Of a DNA stretch of 64,000 nt, positions 1 to 9,035 are shown in pieces. The translations under genes and the position numbers were made by a program. How positions within the stretch are numbered: the first letter of the stretch is position 1; each line of letters begins with the position of its first letter. Origin of the DNA: Mitsuokella sp. oral taxon 131 str. W9106 (GTDB taxonomy: Bacteria > Bacillota > Negativicutes > Selenomonadales > Selenomonadaceae). The notes below the pieces were generated by a model. That model saw only the letters and a list, made by a program, of their open reading frames with translations. It did not search any database and had not been told where the DNA came from. The stretch covers positions 124,001-188,000 of the forward strand of contig NZ_KI273065.1 of assembly GCF_000469545.1 (NCBI RefSeq). The letters run 5' to 3'.

Positions 1-1087
1 AGTCGTCGTCCATCGCCTCGTAGAACGCCGCGAGCAGATCCTCTGCCGTCTTGGCGAGCTCTTTTGCCGTATCTGCCGTGCCTTCCTTTGCGGAGAGTTC
101 CTTCATGCATCCGAGCGTGTTCTGCAGGCGGGCGAGGCTCGTCTGCGCCTCCTTGAGACGATCGTCGGAGAAATCGAGTGGGCTGCGATAGTGCGTCTGC
201 AGGATGAAGAAGCGCACGACTTCGCCGGGGTACTCCTTCAGAATGTCTTTGACCGTAAAGAAATTGTTCTTCGACTTCGACATCTTCTCATTGCGAATCG
301 TGATGAAGCCGTTATGCAGCCAATACTGCGCAAAGCTGCACGGATCGCCGAGTGCCGCCTGCGACTGCGCGATTTCGTTCTCGTGATGCGGGAAAATGAG
401 GTCGCTTCCGCCGCCGTGGAAGTCGAACTTCTTGCCGAGGTATTTCAGCGACATCGTCGAGCACTCGATGTGCCAGCCCGGACGGCCCCTGCCCCATGGG
501 CTTTCCCAGTACGGCTCGCCGGGCTTCGCCGCCTTCCAAAGCGCGAAATCCATGGGATGATGCTTGCGCCCGTCAACTTCGATGCGCGCGCCCGCCTGCA
601 TATCGTCGAGACTGCGCCCGCTGAGCTTGCCGTAGCCTTCGAACTTCTCCACGCTGTAGAAGACATCTCCGTTTCCTAGGGCATAGGCGTAGCCCCTGTC
701 GATGAGCGTCCGCACCATCTCAATGATGTCGTCCATCGTCTCGCTGACGCGCGGGTAGAGGTCAGCGCGACGGACATTGAGCGCATCCATCGCCTCGAAA
801 TAGTTCGCGATATAGCGGTCGGCGATGTCGCTCCACTTGACGCCTTCGCGGTTCGCCGTATTGATGATCTTGTCGTCGACGTCCGTAAAATTCTGGATGT
901 AGCGGACTTTCACGCCCTTCTTCTTAAAGTAGCGTCGAATGACATCCCACGTCACGAAGGGGCGCGCATTGCCGATATGCGGGTCGTTGTACGGCGTGAC
1001 GCCGCAGCAGTAGATCGAGACCTCGCCCTTCTTGAGTGGCTTGAACTCCTCCTTCTCGCGCGTCATCGTATTATAGACTTTCAGCAT
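1..1087 (-). CDS. cysS: Cysteinyl-tRNA synthetase, 3' end outside window
   Basis: Class I aminoacyl-tRNA synthetase that charges tRNA-Cys with cysteine in the cytoplasm. About 362 N-terminal residues are visible and the frame is still open at base 1; the family is usually about 460-480 residues. Visible are the zinc-ligand region YCCGVTPY (Cys28), the HIGH-type motif HIGN at 37-40, the GWHIECS and FPHHENE segments of the zinc/cysteine pocket, and KMSKS at about 268-272. The ATG at 1087 lies inside the end of cysE (17-base overlap), so it is translationally linked to cysteine synthesis. No T-box leader is present because there is no intergenic space. Confidence 0.97.
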   Translation of the reverse strand, partial: MLKVYNTMTREKEEFKPLKKGEVSIYCCGVTPYNDPHIGNARPFVTWDVIRRYFKKKGVKVRYIQNFTDVDDKIINTANREGVKWSDIADRYIANYFEAMDALNVRRADLYPRVSETMDDIIEMVRTLIDRGYAYALGNGDVFYSVEKFEGYGKLSGRSLDDMQAGARIEVDGRKHHPMDFALWKAAKPGEPYWESPWGRGRPGWHIECSTMSLKYLGKKFDFHGGGSDLIFPHHENEIAQSQAALGDPCSFAQYWLHNGFITIRNEKMSKSKNNFFTVKDILKEYPGEVVRFFILQTHYRSPLDFSDDRLKEAQTSLARLQNTLGCMKELSAKEGTADTAKELAKTAEDLLAAFYEAMDDD

Positions 1088-1832
1088 GGCTTTCTTTCTC
1101 CTCTATCCTTTGTTCCAGTTCCTCGACCCGCTCTTCGAGCGCGTGAATCTGCTCCATCATGCACGCCCGCATCTCTTCCTCTGGGTCGGGCAGCATATCG
1201 TGGTCGAGGTCGACGTCGAGCTCGTCCTCGATCTCGTCGATCCTGTCGTCGGGACGGACGATTCCCTTTTGGATCGCTTCCTTCAGCTCGCACGCCGTAT
1301 GAACGCGCTTGCCGTGCATAACGACAATGCGTCCTGGGATGCCGACAACAGTCGCGTATGGAGGCACGCTCTTTAGGACAACCGAACCCGCGCCGATCTT
1401 CGCATGGTCGCCGACGGTGAACGAGCCGAGCACTTTCGCCCCCGAGGCGACGACGACGTTATTGCCGATCGTCGGATGGCGCTTTCCCTTCTCCTTGCCC
1501 GTGCCGCCGAGTGTCACGCCCTGGTAAAGCGTGACGTTGCGTCCGAGCTCCGCCGTCTCGCCGATGACGATTCCCGTGCCGTGATCGATGAAGAGCCCTT
1601 CTCCGATCGTCGCGCCGGGATGAATCTCAATGCCCGTGAGGAACCGTCCGAAATTCGAGATGATACGCGGGATGAGCACCCAGCCGCGCCTATAGAGCAT
1701 GTGTGCGATGCGGTGCAGCCATATCGCGTGCAGCCCCGAATAGCAAAGCAGCACCTCGATGACATTCCGTGCAGCAGGATCGCGCTCAAAGACGACGCGA
1801 ATATCCTTTCGGATGCGCGAAAAGAATTTCAT
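1071..1832 (-). CDS. cysE: Serine O-acetyltransferase
   Basis: Transfers acetyl from acetyl-CoA to serine, giving O-acetylserine, the first step of cysteine synthesis. The 253-residue protein has an N-terminal helical part and a left-handed beta-helix of hexapeptide repeats (from [12 protein letters not shown] to about VVGIPGRIV) with the catalytic FIDHGTG histidine; the C-terminal ~60 residues are acidic and probably coiled. I chose the ATG at 1832 because AGGAGG (1839-1844) lies 6 bases upstream; an upstream in-frame start at 1871 would run into ispF. The ribosome site overlaps the ispF stop, and the gene overlaps cysS, so ispF-cysE-cysS is read as one unit. Confidence 0.96.
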   Translation of the reverse strand: MKFFSRIRKDIRVVFERDPAARNVIEVLLCYSGLHAIWLHRIAHMLYRRGWVLIPRIISNFGRFLTGIEIHPGATIGEGLFIDHGTGIVIGETAELGRNVTLYQGVTLGGTGKEKGKRHPTIGNNVVVASGAKVLGSFTVGDHAKIGAGSVVLKSVPPYATVVGIPGRIVVMHGKRVHTACELKEAIQKGIVRPDDRIDEIEDELDVDLDHDMLPDPEEEMRACMMEQIHALEERVEELEQRIEEKESHAESL

Positions 1833-1842
1833 GAAGTTCCTC

Positions 1843-2319
1843 CTATGCCATTTCGATGCCTGCCACGGCATAAGCCGATATGCCTTCTTCCGCGCCCGTG
1901 AAGCCGAGGTGCTCTTCCGTCGTCGCCTTGACGTTGACCGCAGAGGTCGGAATCTCCAAAACGCATGCGATATTTTCGTTCATCCGCGGGATGAAGTCCT
2001 TGAGCTTCGGATTCTGTGCGACGACCGTCGCATCGATGTTGCCGACGCGATACCCGTGCTCTTTCAGAAGTTCCATGACGTGTGCGAGCAGCTTCATGCT
2101 GTCCGCCCCTTCGTACTTCGGATCGGTATCGGGGAAATGACGGCCGATGTCGCCGAGCGCCGCTGCGCCGAGCAGCGCATCCGCCACCGCATGAAGGAGC
2201 ACGTCGGCATCGGAATGCCCGAATAGCCCTAACGTATGCGGTATGCAGATGCCGCCGAGAATGAGCTTTCTCCCTTCGACGAGCCGATGCACGTCGTACC
2301 CCATGCCAAATCGTGTCAT
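1843..2319 (-). CDS. ispF: 2-C-methyl-D-erythritol 2,4-cyclodiphosphate synthase
   Basis: Cyclises CDP-methylerythritol 2-phosphate to MEcPP in the MEP isoprenoid pathway. The 158 residues match the family length. Near the N-terminus GYDVHRL supplies the metal-binding Asp9/His11; [18 protein letters not shown] carries the third metal ligand and the active-site helix; [11 protein letters not shown] follows. It lies 29 bases downstream of ispD, the usual ispD-ispF pairing, and its stop overlaps the cysE ribosome site. Confidence 0.97.
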   Translation of the reverse strand: MTRFGMGYDVHRLVEGRKLILGGICIPHTLGLFGHSDADVLLHAVADALLGAAALGDIGRHFPDTDPKYEGADSMKLLAHVMELLKEHGYRVGNIDATVVAQNPKLKDFIPRMNENIACVLEIPTSAVNVKATTEEHLGFTGAEEGISAYAVAGIEMA

Positions 2320-2348
2320 GCTACCCCTCTTTCCTCCTGCTTTTTGGT

Positions 2349-3104
2349 TTACCGCATAAGCTGCTCTTTTAGTCCTTTTTTCGCGTGTCTTGCCGCCTTT
2401 CGCACAAGCCCACTCATACCGTTTGCTTCTTCGCGAAGAAGCGCCTCCGCAATGAGAATATCCTCAGGCGTCGTGATTTTAATATTGCGATAGGAACTTT
2501 CGACAACTTGAATCGGTACATGCAATCGTTCCACGAGACAGGAATCATCCGTTCCAAGATAGCCATCCTGCTCCGCTTTTTCATAAGCTGAAAGGAGAAT
2601 ATCCTTGCGAAATCCCTGTGGCGTCTGTACTTCCCATACCATTTCACGCGGCGGCGTTTCTGCAACAAAACGTTCGCCATTCACGATTTTCATCGTACTT
2701 TTCGCCGGCACGGCGGCAATCGCGCCACCTACTGCCCGCGCCGCATCAATGACCGCATCAATCGTCGAAACCGATATGAGCGGCCGAGCCGCATCATGAA
2801 CCAGCACGATATCCGTTTCCTCGGGGAGACGGCGAAGCCCATTGGCAATCGAATACTGGCGTTCCGATCCGCCTGCGACAACGGCAACGGGCTTAAGTCC
2901 AGAGACATGTCGAAGCATTTGACGAATAAAAGGGACTTCATCCTCCGCAACGGATACAATCAAATACCCGATCTGCCGCGAATGCGAAAACTGAAGCAAC
3001 GTACGTACAAGAATCGGTGCTCCCATCAGATCCAGAAGCACCTTGTTCATTCCCGCCTGCATTCGCCTTCCCCGTCCAGCCGCAGGAAACACAGCCGTCA
3101 CCAT
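2349..3104 (-). CDS. ispD: 2-C-methyl-D-erythritol 4-phosphate cytidylyltransferase
   Basis: Joins CTP and MEP to form CDP-methylerythritol. The N-terminal nucleotide-binding signature [10 protein letters not shown] with the following NKVLL lysine is present, as are [12 protein letters not shown] and a TDDSCLVE metal/substrate segment. The ATG at 3104 is preferred: the protein then starts [10 protein letters not shown] as in the family, and GGGGGTGAG lies just upstream. In-frame starts at 3119 and 3137 are possible. About 251 residues, slightly longer than typical. Followed by ispF. Confidence 0.94.
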   Translation of the reverse strand: MVTAVFPAAGRGRRMQAGMNKVLLDLMGAPILVRTLLQFSHSRQIGYLIVSVAEDEVPFIRQMLRHVSGLKPVAVVAGGSERQYSIANGLRRLPEETDIVLVHDAARPLISVSTIDAVIDAARAVGGAIAAVPAKSTMKIVNGERFVAETPPREMVWEVQTPQGFRKDILLSAYEKAEQDGYLGTDDSCLVERLHVPIQVVESSYRNIKITTPEDILIAEALLREEANGMSGLVRKAARHAKKGLKEQLMR

Positions 3105-3166
3105 GCTGCTCACCCCCATGTATTTATCCATTATCATACTACAAAACAGGGAAAATGGGAAATAGC

Positions 3167-3204
3167 AAAATTCCCTCGCTCCAACAGGGGAACGAGGGAA
3201 TTTT
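3167..3204 (-). terminator. Hairpin terminator after the PTS operon
   Basis: Perfect 12-bp arms AAAATTCCCTCG (3167-3178) and CGAGGGAATTTT (3193-3204), 14-base loop. It lies between the end of the dehydrogenase gene (3230) and the start of ispD, so it separates the polyol operon from the isoprenoid genes. The A/T ends of the stem allow action on either strand. Confidence 0.8.
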
Positions 3205-3229
3205 CTCCGTGGCAGGAATATCGTTTTCC

Positions 3230-4015
3230 TTACTTCAATGCATAGCCATTATGGTACATCCTGTCCTGCATCTTGCGCGTCTGATAAAGCTGTGTCGATG
3301 TATCAAGCTCCACCATATCAAGCGTCAGAAGCTGCCCTTTCCTTACATCCTTCAGCATACGCGTCTTCTTGTTGACGAGACCATAGACGACGTATCCATT
3401 CTTGTAAGTCTCTTCCGCCGTCGCAATCGAACCGTACGTCGTATAGCCGCCGATTCCATCAATTGTTATGACTTTCACCTGCATGCCCATCGCCTTGGCA
3501 AACGAATACAGTTCCATGACTGCACCTGGCTCATCGCCTGCCGAACCCGTATAAATCACACCATTTTGATCACCGAGCTTTTTGAGATACGATCCGATGA
3601 CCACGTCTGTTTCCACGTCCATCATGACAACGTGCTTGTGGTTTTTGAGCGCATCCGTCGCAATCTTGACACCGACTTCCGGGACTCCTGTAACATCAAT
3701 TGCACACTCAACAAGATTCGCCTGCGCTATGATATCGGAATGATCCGTTGCAACAAACTTCCCCATCTCCATGTACTTATTTGCTTCTTCCAACGTTTCA
3801 GCTACCGCGATCTGATCATCGGAAATTCCTGCATAATGAAATGCATGAATGACGTTATCCATCTTTATATCCGATACAATGGCCGGCATGATGCCCTTCA
3901 TAAGCGCCATCTGCGTGACCATGCCACGCCCCATCTGTCCTGCACCGACGATGCCCGTACGGATGACTTTTCCCTCTTCCTGACGCTTTGCCAGCTTCGT
4001 GTCCATATTCAGCAT
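3230..4015 (-). CDS. NAD(P)-binding SAF-domain dehydrogenase, internally shortened
   Basis: Resembles the homoserine-dehydrogenase-like proteins with a C-terminal SAF domain (COG4091 type), often found beside sugar-alcohol PTS genes. The Rossmann motif GIVGAGQMGRGM is near residue 19, and the N-terminal domain continues to about VMELYSFAKAMGMQV. It then passes directly into IDGIGGYTTYG and a SAF-like tail (MLKDVRKGQLLTLDMVELD). From memory, full-length relatives are about 430 residues and carry a central domain with a GKGKNNP motif between these parts; here the protein is 261 residues and that middle is absent in frame. Start ATG 4015 has AGGAG 8 bases upstream. Last gene of the PTS operon. 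Whether it is active is unclear. Confidence 0.7.
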   Translation of the reverse strand: MLNMDTKLAKRQEEGKVIRTGIVGAGQMGRGMVTQMALMKGIMPAIVSDIKMDNVIHAFHYAGISDDQIAVAETLEEANKYMEMGKFVATDHSDIIAQANLVECAIDVTGVPEVGVKIATDALKNHKHVVMMDVETDVVIGSYLKKLGDQNGVIYTGSAGDEPGAVMELYSFAKAMGMQVKVITIDGIGGYTTYGSIATAEETYKNGYVVYGLVNKKTRMLKDVRKGQLLTLDMVELDTSTQLYQTRKMQDRMYHNGYALK

Positions 4016-4084
4016 TGCAAAAACTCCTTTCGCCCGTAGGCAAATCTGCCCATTTCCTTCTATGATATGAGTAGCATGCGGCAA

Positions 4085-4459
4085 TCAATGAACTTCAATG
4101 GTCGCGCCTACACGAATATCCGATTGCTTTAATGGAACATCTCCGGCTGCCATAATACAGCCAGGACGATCCGGTTCTGCTTCCCCCTTAAAACAAATTG
4201 TGCAATGACCGAGGTCACGCAAGGTATGAATTGCCTCTTCTCCAACTGCTGTTATCGTAAATGCCTTGTTTGCAATGATCAAAATGTCATCTTTTTCAGG
4301 TGGCATCAACAGCTTCGTTTCCGTATGGAGGACGGATATATCGGCCAGCTCTGGTGGTGCGCTTTCATTAAAGAGAATAATGAAATTCGCGTCCGGATCC
4401 TCCAAGAAGAACAGTGCATCATTCCCCCAACCTGTAATTTCACTAAAGAATTTCAGCAT
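4085..4459 (-). CDS. srlB: PTS glucitol/sorbitol-specific IIA component
   Basis: Cytoplasmic phosphocarrier that takes phosphate from HPr and passes it to the IIB domain. 124 residues, typical for this PTS family. The segment RDLGHCTICFKG carries the likely phosphorylated histidine and is followed by the usual C-terminal IRVGATIEV-like strand. A very strong ribosome site (GAGGGGGGG) precedes the ATG. It sits between the second srlE part and the dehydrogenase gene, the usual A-after-E order. Substrate is inferred to be glucitol or another polyol. Confidence 0.92.
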   Translation of the reverse strand: MLKFFSEITGWGNDALFFLEDPDANFIILFNESAPPELADISVLHTETKLLMPPEKDDILIIANKAFTITAVGEEAIHTLRDLGHCTICFKGEAEPDRPGCIMAAGDVPLKQSDIRVGATIEVH

Positions 4460-4481
4460 GATCCCCCCCTCTGCACGACAA

Positions 4482-5024
4482 TCAGTAGAGTCCTATGCTC
4501 GCTGCATAAGCGATGAGAACCGCAATCGGGCCTGTGATGACGCGCGAGTAAAGAACAGCGGGCACGCCAAGTTCAATCGTCTCCGGCTCTGCTTCTCCAA
4601 GACTAAGGCCAACTGGCACGAAGTCCGCACCGACCTGTGCATTGATGGCAAAGAGTGCGGGAAGCGCGTACTGTGGCGGGATATTGCCCATGCCGATCTG
4701 TGCGCCGAGAAGCGTACCGACGACCTGTGCGATGACCGCACCAGGACCGAGCACTGGTGAGATAAAGGGAATCGCACAAATAAACGATATGACGAGCATC
4801 CCTAAAAGTGTGCTGGCAATCGGCGAAATCGTGTTGGCAATGACATTGCCGATTCCCGATGCACTGATGATGCCGAGTATCATCGAGACAAATGCCATGA
4901 ACGGCAAGATACTCTTGATCGTGATGTCAATCGTCTCACGTCCTGCAGAATAGAACTTGTTGACAACACCGCCAATCGCAATGCCAAGCCGCGTAACGAA
5001 ATTCTTTTCCTTTCCCTGATTCAT
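4482..5024 (-). CDS. srlE: PTS glucitol IIBC component, membrane half of a split SrlE
   Basis: Corresponds to the C-terminal membrane part of SrlE: the IDITIKSILPFMAFVS segment, the GPGAVIAQVVGTLLG segment and ALPALFAINAQVGADF match the E. coli protein as remembered. It forms the permease with SrlA. It is in the same frame as the IIB gene upstream, separated only by one TAA (5046-5048) and seven sense codons before this ATG. The ribosome site is poor (GAAGCAAG), unlike the strong sites of the other operon genes, so it may rely on reinitiation, or the stop may be a recent mutation. 180 residues, several hydrophobic helices. Confidence 0.88.
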   Translation of the reverse strand: MNQGKEKNFVTRLGIAIGGVVNKFYSAGRETIDITIKSILPFMAFVSMILGIISASGIGNVIANTISPIASTLLGMLVISFICAIPFISPVLGPGAVIAQVVGTLLGAQIGMGNIPPQYALPALFAINAQVGADFVPVGLSLGEAEPETIELGVPAVLYSRVITGPIAVLIAYAASIGLY

Positions 5025-5045
5025 TGCAGCGATTTCTTGCTTCGC

Positions 5046-5486
5046 TTATGCTTTCGTCTTAGGTGTTTCACTTGTGTGTGCACGCTGCACAGGAACAGGT
5101 TCAGCAGCAGGGATGTTTCCGTCCGCCTCCTGCATACACGATTCATTGACAGCGGAGACATATACGTCTTCTGTAATATACTGTGCGAGCGGTCCCGTCT
5201 TGCCGACAGGCAAGACATTGACGGTCAAAATGCGTTTCTTCGGATAGACGCCACAGCGCGCTGTTCCACCGCAATCGACGACTGCGACCAAAATCTCTGC
5301 ATCTGGAACGCCAGTTGAGAATCCATCCACAGCCTCACAGCCCGTCATCTCCGCAATCTTAGCTGCCACGGGATGTATGCCGCCGCCCGTGACGCTCACG
5401 ATTTTGTGTTTCGTTTCCGTCGGAAGGATCGTAAGCGGGCCGCCCCAACCGCCGCTTCCTGCATGAATTACGATCGACTTATACAT
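5046..5486 (-). CDS. srlE: PTS glucitol IIB domain, N-terminal half of a split SrlE
   Basis: Cytoplasmic IIB domain that accepts phosphate from IIA. It begins MYKSIVIHAGSGGWGGPL, and VVDCGGTARCGVYPKKR holds the phosphorylated cysteine and the family signature; KTGPLAQYITEDVYVS follows. The last ~30 residues are Pro/Glu-rich linker, where E. coli SrlE (about 319 residues) continues into its membrane part. Here a TAA ends the protein at 146 residues. Start ATG 5486 is set by GAGGAGGATAAAG directly upstream. Confidence 0.9.
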   Translation of the reverse strand: MYKSIVIHAGSGGWGGPLTILPTETKHKIVSVTGGGIHPVAAKIAEMTGCEAVDGFSTGVPDAEILVAVVDCGGTARCGVYPKKRILTVNVLPVGKTGPLAQYITEDVYVSAVNESCMQEADGNIPAAEPVPVQRAHTSETPKTKA

Positions 5487-5511
5487 CTTTATCCTCCTCA
5501 TTTCGTTCCGC

Positions 5512-6039
5512 TCAGATCTCTTTGCCCTCTTTTTTGCACATGTAAAGGTATATCTTCTCTGTGACAATACCGCGCAGCAAGATAACAACAACACCAACAA
5601 GGAAATACCGTACAGCCAAATCGCCAAGCGATAGGCCAAGAGCCGAAACGCCTGCCGCTATGCCCATGTAAACAAAGAGTTCTCCTCCGTTTGCATGGGG
5701 GAAAAGTCCCGTAACTGGATGGAGGAAGCTGACGTTCGCATCGTAAAACGCGGGCTTATATTTCTCATCCACGAACCGTCCAAATGTGTAGCTCATTGGG
5801 TTGCCTAGGAACATGACCGCCAGGATCGGCAGGATCGTATAACGCGTAATGATATTCTTCGTTGCACACTGTGCCACGCGATAGACACGTTCCTCACCAA
5901 TGAGCTTGATGACAGAGCTGACTGCCGTCATCAAGATAACGACAAGCGGGATGATCCCCACGACCCAACCTGAAAACGTATTGGCACCGGCCTTAAAAAG
6001 TTCCATAAAGCCATTTGCCAGTCCAGCGATAAATTCCAT
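5512..6039 (-). CDS. srlA: PTS glucitol/sorbitol-specific IIC component
   Basis: Integral membrane subunit that forms the sugar-alcohol channel with the membrane half of SrlE. 175 residues against about 187 in E. coli. It has hydrophobic segments at about 22-44, 68-80, 118-140 and 145-160, with GNPMSYTFGRFVDEKYKPA and HPVTGLFPHANGGELFVY as recognisable family blocks. A GGAG ribosome site precedes the ATG. Lies between gutM and the srlE IIB gene. Confidence 0.93.
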   Translation of the reverse strand: MEFIAGLANGFMELFKAGANTFSGWVVGIIPLVVILMTAVSSVIKLIGEERVYRVAQCATKNIITRYTILPILAVMFLGNPMSYTFGRFVDEKYKPAFYDANVSFLHPVTGLFPHANGGELFVYMGIAAGVSALGLSLGDLAVRYFLVGVVVILLRGIVTEKIYLYMCKKEGKEI

Positions 6040-6062
6040 ACGATACTCTCCTTACTTTCTTT

Positions 6063-6509
6063 TTACGCAGTCCTCCCAGCACTCTCTTCTGCAACGAATA
6101 CGGTTGGCTTCACCTCCTTTTCCTTATGGTTGAATCGCAACTCCAACGCCTCCAGAGCCTGCAAGTGCCCTTTGTAATAAGAGCGACGCTTTTTCGGCAG
6201 ATGCGAGTAGCTTTCCTTCAACGCATGGATATGTTTTCCTTCTATACCCTGCATCACACGAAACTTGCTGAACACCGTCATGCCTTGCAGGATCTCTCCA
6301 CCCGTGATCATGCCATTTCGGTCACAGGCTATGATGACGATGCTGCCCGGACCAAGGAGCCTGCGGCACGATCCGATTCCCAAGTTTCCGCGTGCATGCA
6401 AGCGATGAATTGCATTGCGATACGCCTTGACCTGTAAATGTGTCCCAATTACTTGAACGATCATCAAGGCAAACAGAACGGCAAGCAATTCCCCGAACGA
6501 AACTTCCAT
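6063..6509 (-). CDS. gutM: GutM-type regulator of the glucitol operon
   Basis: Resembles GutM/SrlM, known in enteric bacteria as an accessory activator of glucitol operons. 148 residues: an N-terminal membrane helix (about 8-24), then a basic cytoplasmic part with NLGIGSCRRLLGPGSIVIIACD and FSKFRVMQGIEG. First gene of the operon; GGAGG lies before the ATG. How it acts is not visible in sequence. The main regulator is probably the SorC-family protein encoded immediately upstream. Confidence 0.85.
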   Translation of the reverse strand: MEVSFGELLAVLFALMIVQVIGTHLQVKAYRNAIHRLHARGNLGIGSCRRLLGPGSIVIIACDRNGMITGGEILQGMTVFSKFRVMQGIEGKHIHALKESYSHLPKKRRSYYKGHLQALEALELRFNHKEKEVKPTVFVAEESAGRTA

Positions 6510-6588
6510 AGCATAACCTCCTAGTTTTTATTTATTCCTATTGCCTCATTCCTAAATCTATCATTTGATATTCTTGTTTATGGTTTAT

Positions 6589-6653
6589 AGTATAACAAAG
6601 CTCCATTACTTTTACAAGTATTCTATATTGAATAAATGTAAAAGTAATGGAGC
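6589..6653 (-). promoter_or_regulatory. Polyol operon promoter with 17-bp inverted-repeat operator
   Basis: Perfect inverted repeat: arms 6600-6616 and 6637-6653, 20-base AT-rich spacer. On the minus strand a sigma-A promoter is visible: -35 TTGTAA (6617-6612), 17-base spacer, -10 TATACT (6594-6589). The downstream arm lies exactly between -35 and -10 and the other arm just upstream, as expected for binding by the SorC-family regulator encoded next door. Binding is inferred. Confidence 0.75.
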
Positions 6654-6721
6654 GAAACGTTTATTATTTCATTTGTATCAAAAAGGTGGATCGCCATCCT
6701 TTTCCACGAAGCACCCTACCC

Positions 6722-7705
6722 TCATTTCGAAACGCTACATTTTTGCCGAAGCAACGCTACAGCACACGCTTCATCGGTAACAAGGATATTGATATATCCG
6801 CCGCGAATTGCACCGAGCACTGCCTCCATCTTATGGGTGCCGCCCGCTACACCAATGCGCTTCGGTACCTTGCGAAGCAGATCAAGCCCTATTCCTGCTA
6901 CACGTTCATTGAAATCGGTAAAGGAATCCGTTTTCCCCTCTATGTCAAAATAGCGCAAAGCGATATCACCCACCGCTCCTTTTGCAATAAATTTTTTCAT
7001 TGTTTCGGCATCAATATATCCTGACTCCAAAAGAGTCGAATGTTCCGAATCGAGTACGCCAATTCCCATAACAATGACATCCAGGCTACGATACATGCGA
7101 ACGATCTTTTGAATCGGTTGCTCCTTAAGGAATCCATCCAAGACCATCTTGTCCGAAAAGAGCGCCGGAGCAAAAAACTGTGCGCTTCGTCCGCCAAATC
7201 GTTCCGCAAATTCCTGTACCAAATAATTGGAGTGGATATCGAGATTGCTTGCACTAATACCGCCCAAAAGCGGAACGAATGTACAATGAATGGCTTTTTC
7301 AATCGGAAAGTCTGACCGCACGATATTTTGAATCGTCAGCCCCATACTGACTCCGACCAGATCGCGATCCGTCAAAATGCGTGAGAGAAATTCCAGCGTA
7401 GCACGTCCAATCTGTGAATTAATGTACCTTGTTCCTTTTTCAAGCGGCTCTGTATCAACGATGATCGTTTCCTGCAAATCAAAACGTTTTTCTACTTCGC
7501 GTTCCAATTGTCCGTATCGTTCATTGTCAGGATTCTTTACTTCGATCCGCACAATGCCAAGTTCTTTGCCCAATGTCAACATACGTGATACAGTCGGTCT
7601 CGATATGCCGAGCCGATTGCATATTGCCTGCTGTCCAAGCCCATCCTGATAATACAGGCTGCAGCACTTGAATATCAAACGGGTGTCTCCCACCAATTTT
7701 TTCAT
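6722..7705 (-). CDS. SorC-family sugar-responsive transcriptional regulator
   Basis: Likely regulator of the adjacent polyol PTS operon, sensing a phosphorylated sugar. N-terminal helix-turn-helix (GLGQQAICNRLGISRPTVSR, about residues 22-41), then a long SorC/DeoR-type effector domain with VGVSMGLTIQNIV and the late GVAGGTHKMEAVLGAIRGG block. 327 residues, normal length. ATG at 7705 chosen because GAGGAGAG lies 7 bases upstream. Transcribed in the same direction as the operon, with the palindromic operator between them. Confidence 0.92.
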   Translation of the reverse strand: MKKLVGDTRLIFKCCSLYYQDGLGQQAICNRLGISRPTVSRMLTLGKELGIVRIEVKNPDNERYGQLEREVEKRFDLQETIIVDTEPLEKGTRYINSQIGRATLEFLSRILTDRDLVGVSMGLTIQNIVRSDFPIEKAIHCTFVPLLGGISASNLDIHSNYLVQEFAERFGGRSAQFFAPALFSDKMVLDGFLKEQPIQKIVRMYRSLDVIVMGIGVLDSEHSTLLESGYIDAETMKKFIAKGAVGDIALRYFDIEGKTDSFTDFNERVAGIGLDLLRKVPKRIGVAGGTHKMEAVLGAIRGGYINILVTDEACAVALLRQKCSVSK

Positions 7706-7783
7706 GACAGTTCTCTCCTCTTCTTCCGATAAACCATTCCGCGCATACGCGATTTTCAACGCAACTGCATTCCCTCTTCCAGC

Positions 7784-7824
7784 AAGAAGAGCCGCTAGGC
7801 AAAATCAACCTAGCGGCTCTTCTT
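7784..7824 (-). terminator. Strong hairpin terminator
   Basis: Perfect 16-bp arms (7784-7799 and 7809-7824) with a 9-base A-rich loop. It lies between the stop of the PIN/TRAM gene (7850) and the start of the SorC regulator, so it ends the PIN/TRAM transcript. Confidence 0.85.
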
Positions 7825-7849
7825 CCTTCACACCCATTTCCTGCAATTC

Positions 7850-9016
7850 TTAGCGTATGGGCTTGGCAAAAATCATACGTCCTGCCGCCGTCTGCAGGGC
7901 AGAGGTCACTTCGACCTCAATCGTCTCGCCGATATGACGGTAGCCGTTTTCGATGACGATCATCGTACCGTCATCGAGGTAAGCGACGCCCTGCCCCTGC
8001 TCCTTGCCGGGCTTCACGATCGTGACGGTCATGCCTTCGCCCGGTATGACAACAGGCTTCACGGCATTTGCGAGCGCGTTGATGTTGAGCACCTCAACGC
8101 CGCGCAGTTGAGCGACTTTGTTGAGATTAAAGTCGTTTGTGATGATCTTGCCGCCGACTTCCTGCCCGAGGCGGACGAGCTTGGAGTCGACTTCCGCGAT
8201 GTCTTCAAAATCGACATTCGTAATCTCGACCTTGACTTTCTTCTCCTGCCGTATGCGCTGCAGGATATCCAGCCCACGGCGCCCGCGCGTGCGCTTGAGC
8301 TGATCCGCCGAATCGGCGATATGCTGCAGCTCTTCGAGCACGAATACGGGGATGAGCAGCGTCCCTTCGATGAACCCCGTATCACAGAGATCGGCGATGC
8401 GCCCGTCGATGATGACGCTCGTATCGAGCAGCTTGTAGGCTTTCTCGCACCTTGCTGCTCCCATTGCCTCAGCCGGTGCCTTCACTGCCCCTTCTGCTGC
8501 GCGTGCCTCGCGCATCCGAATGATCTCTTTCGTCATGCGCGGCAGGAAATCGAAGAGCCCCGTTAATTCCGCCCGCTTCTTGATGGTCAGGCGTATGCCG
8601 AGATAGCCAAACACGATGCTGAAGATAACGGGGAAGTAATCGCCCACAATGGGGATCTTGGCAAAGGCGAACCCCAAGAGATTGGCGATGATGAGACCGA
8701 TAGCGAGTCCGATGGCACCTGCAAGTGCATCGTGGATCGGCATCTTGCCGATCTGCACCTCCACCCATGTGGAAAAGCGCTTTAGCTTGTGAATGAGATA
8801 CGGGGAAAGAAAAAATCCAAGAATCATACCGATAATGGCGCCCAAAAGGATGCATAACAGGCTCGCTACCGTAATCCGCATAATGCCCATATCCATTTTC
8901 AAAATTTCTGTGCTGATGAAAAGGGTCAAAACAGGGCTTGCGAGATCGAGTAATGCCGCGCCTGCTACCGCTAAGAATAAAATGATAAAAAAACGTAATA
9001 CACGATCCAATACCAT
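7850..9016 (-). CDS. PIN/TRAM-domain membrane protein (YacL-like)
   Basis: Putative membrane-bound RNase of the PIN family. The first ~140 residues hold about four hydrophobic helices; a PIN domain starts with LLDTSVIIDGRIADL at about 195 and continues with IPVFVLEELQHIAD, RGRRGLDIL and IITNDFNLNKVAQL, giving the acidic metal-binding residues; a TRAM domain ends the protein (about 320-385). 388 residues, as in Bacillus YacL, which also lies near CarD and ispDF. ATG at 9016 has AGGAGG 7 bases upstream. Substrate is unknown in the family as far as I know. Confidence 0.93.
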   Translation of the reverse strand: MVLDRVLRFFIILFLAVAGAALLDLASPVLTLFISTEILKMDMGIMRITVASLLCILLGAIIGMILGFFLSPYLIHKLKRFSTWVEVQIGKMPIHDALAGAIGLAIGLIIANLLGFAFAKIPIVGDYFPVIFSIVFGYLGIRLTIKKRAELTGLFDFLPRMTKEIIRMREARAAEGAVKAPAEAMGAARCEKAYKLLDTSVIIDGRIADLCDTGFIEGTLLIPVFVLEELQHIADSADQLKRTRGRRGLDILQRIRQEKKVKVEITNVDFEDIAEVDSKLVRLGQEVGGKIITNDFNLNKVAQLRGVEVLNINALANAVKPVVIPGEGMTVTIVKPGKEQGQGVAYLDDGTMIVIENGYRHIGETIEVEVTSALQTAAGRMIFAKPIR

Positions 9017-9035
9017 ACATTCACCTCCTTGAACA

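Noticed and set aside
1-1090. T-box riboswitch for cysS
   Set aside because: cysS starts inside cysE; there is no leader space.
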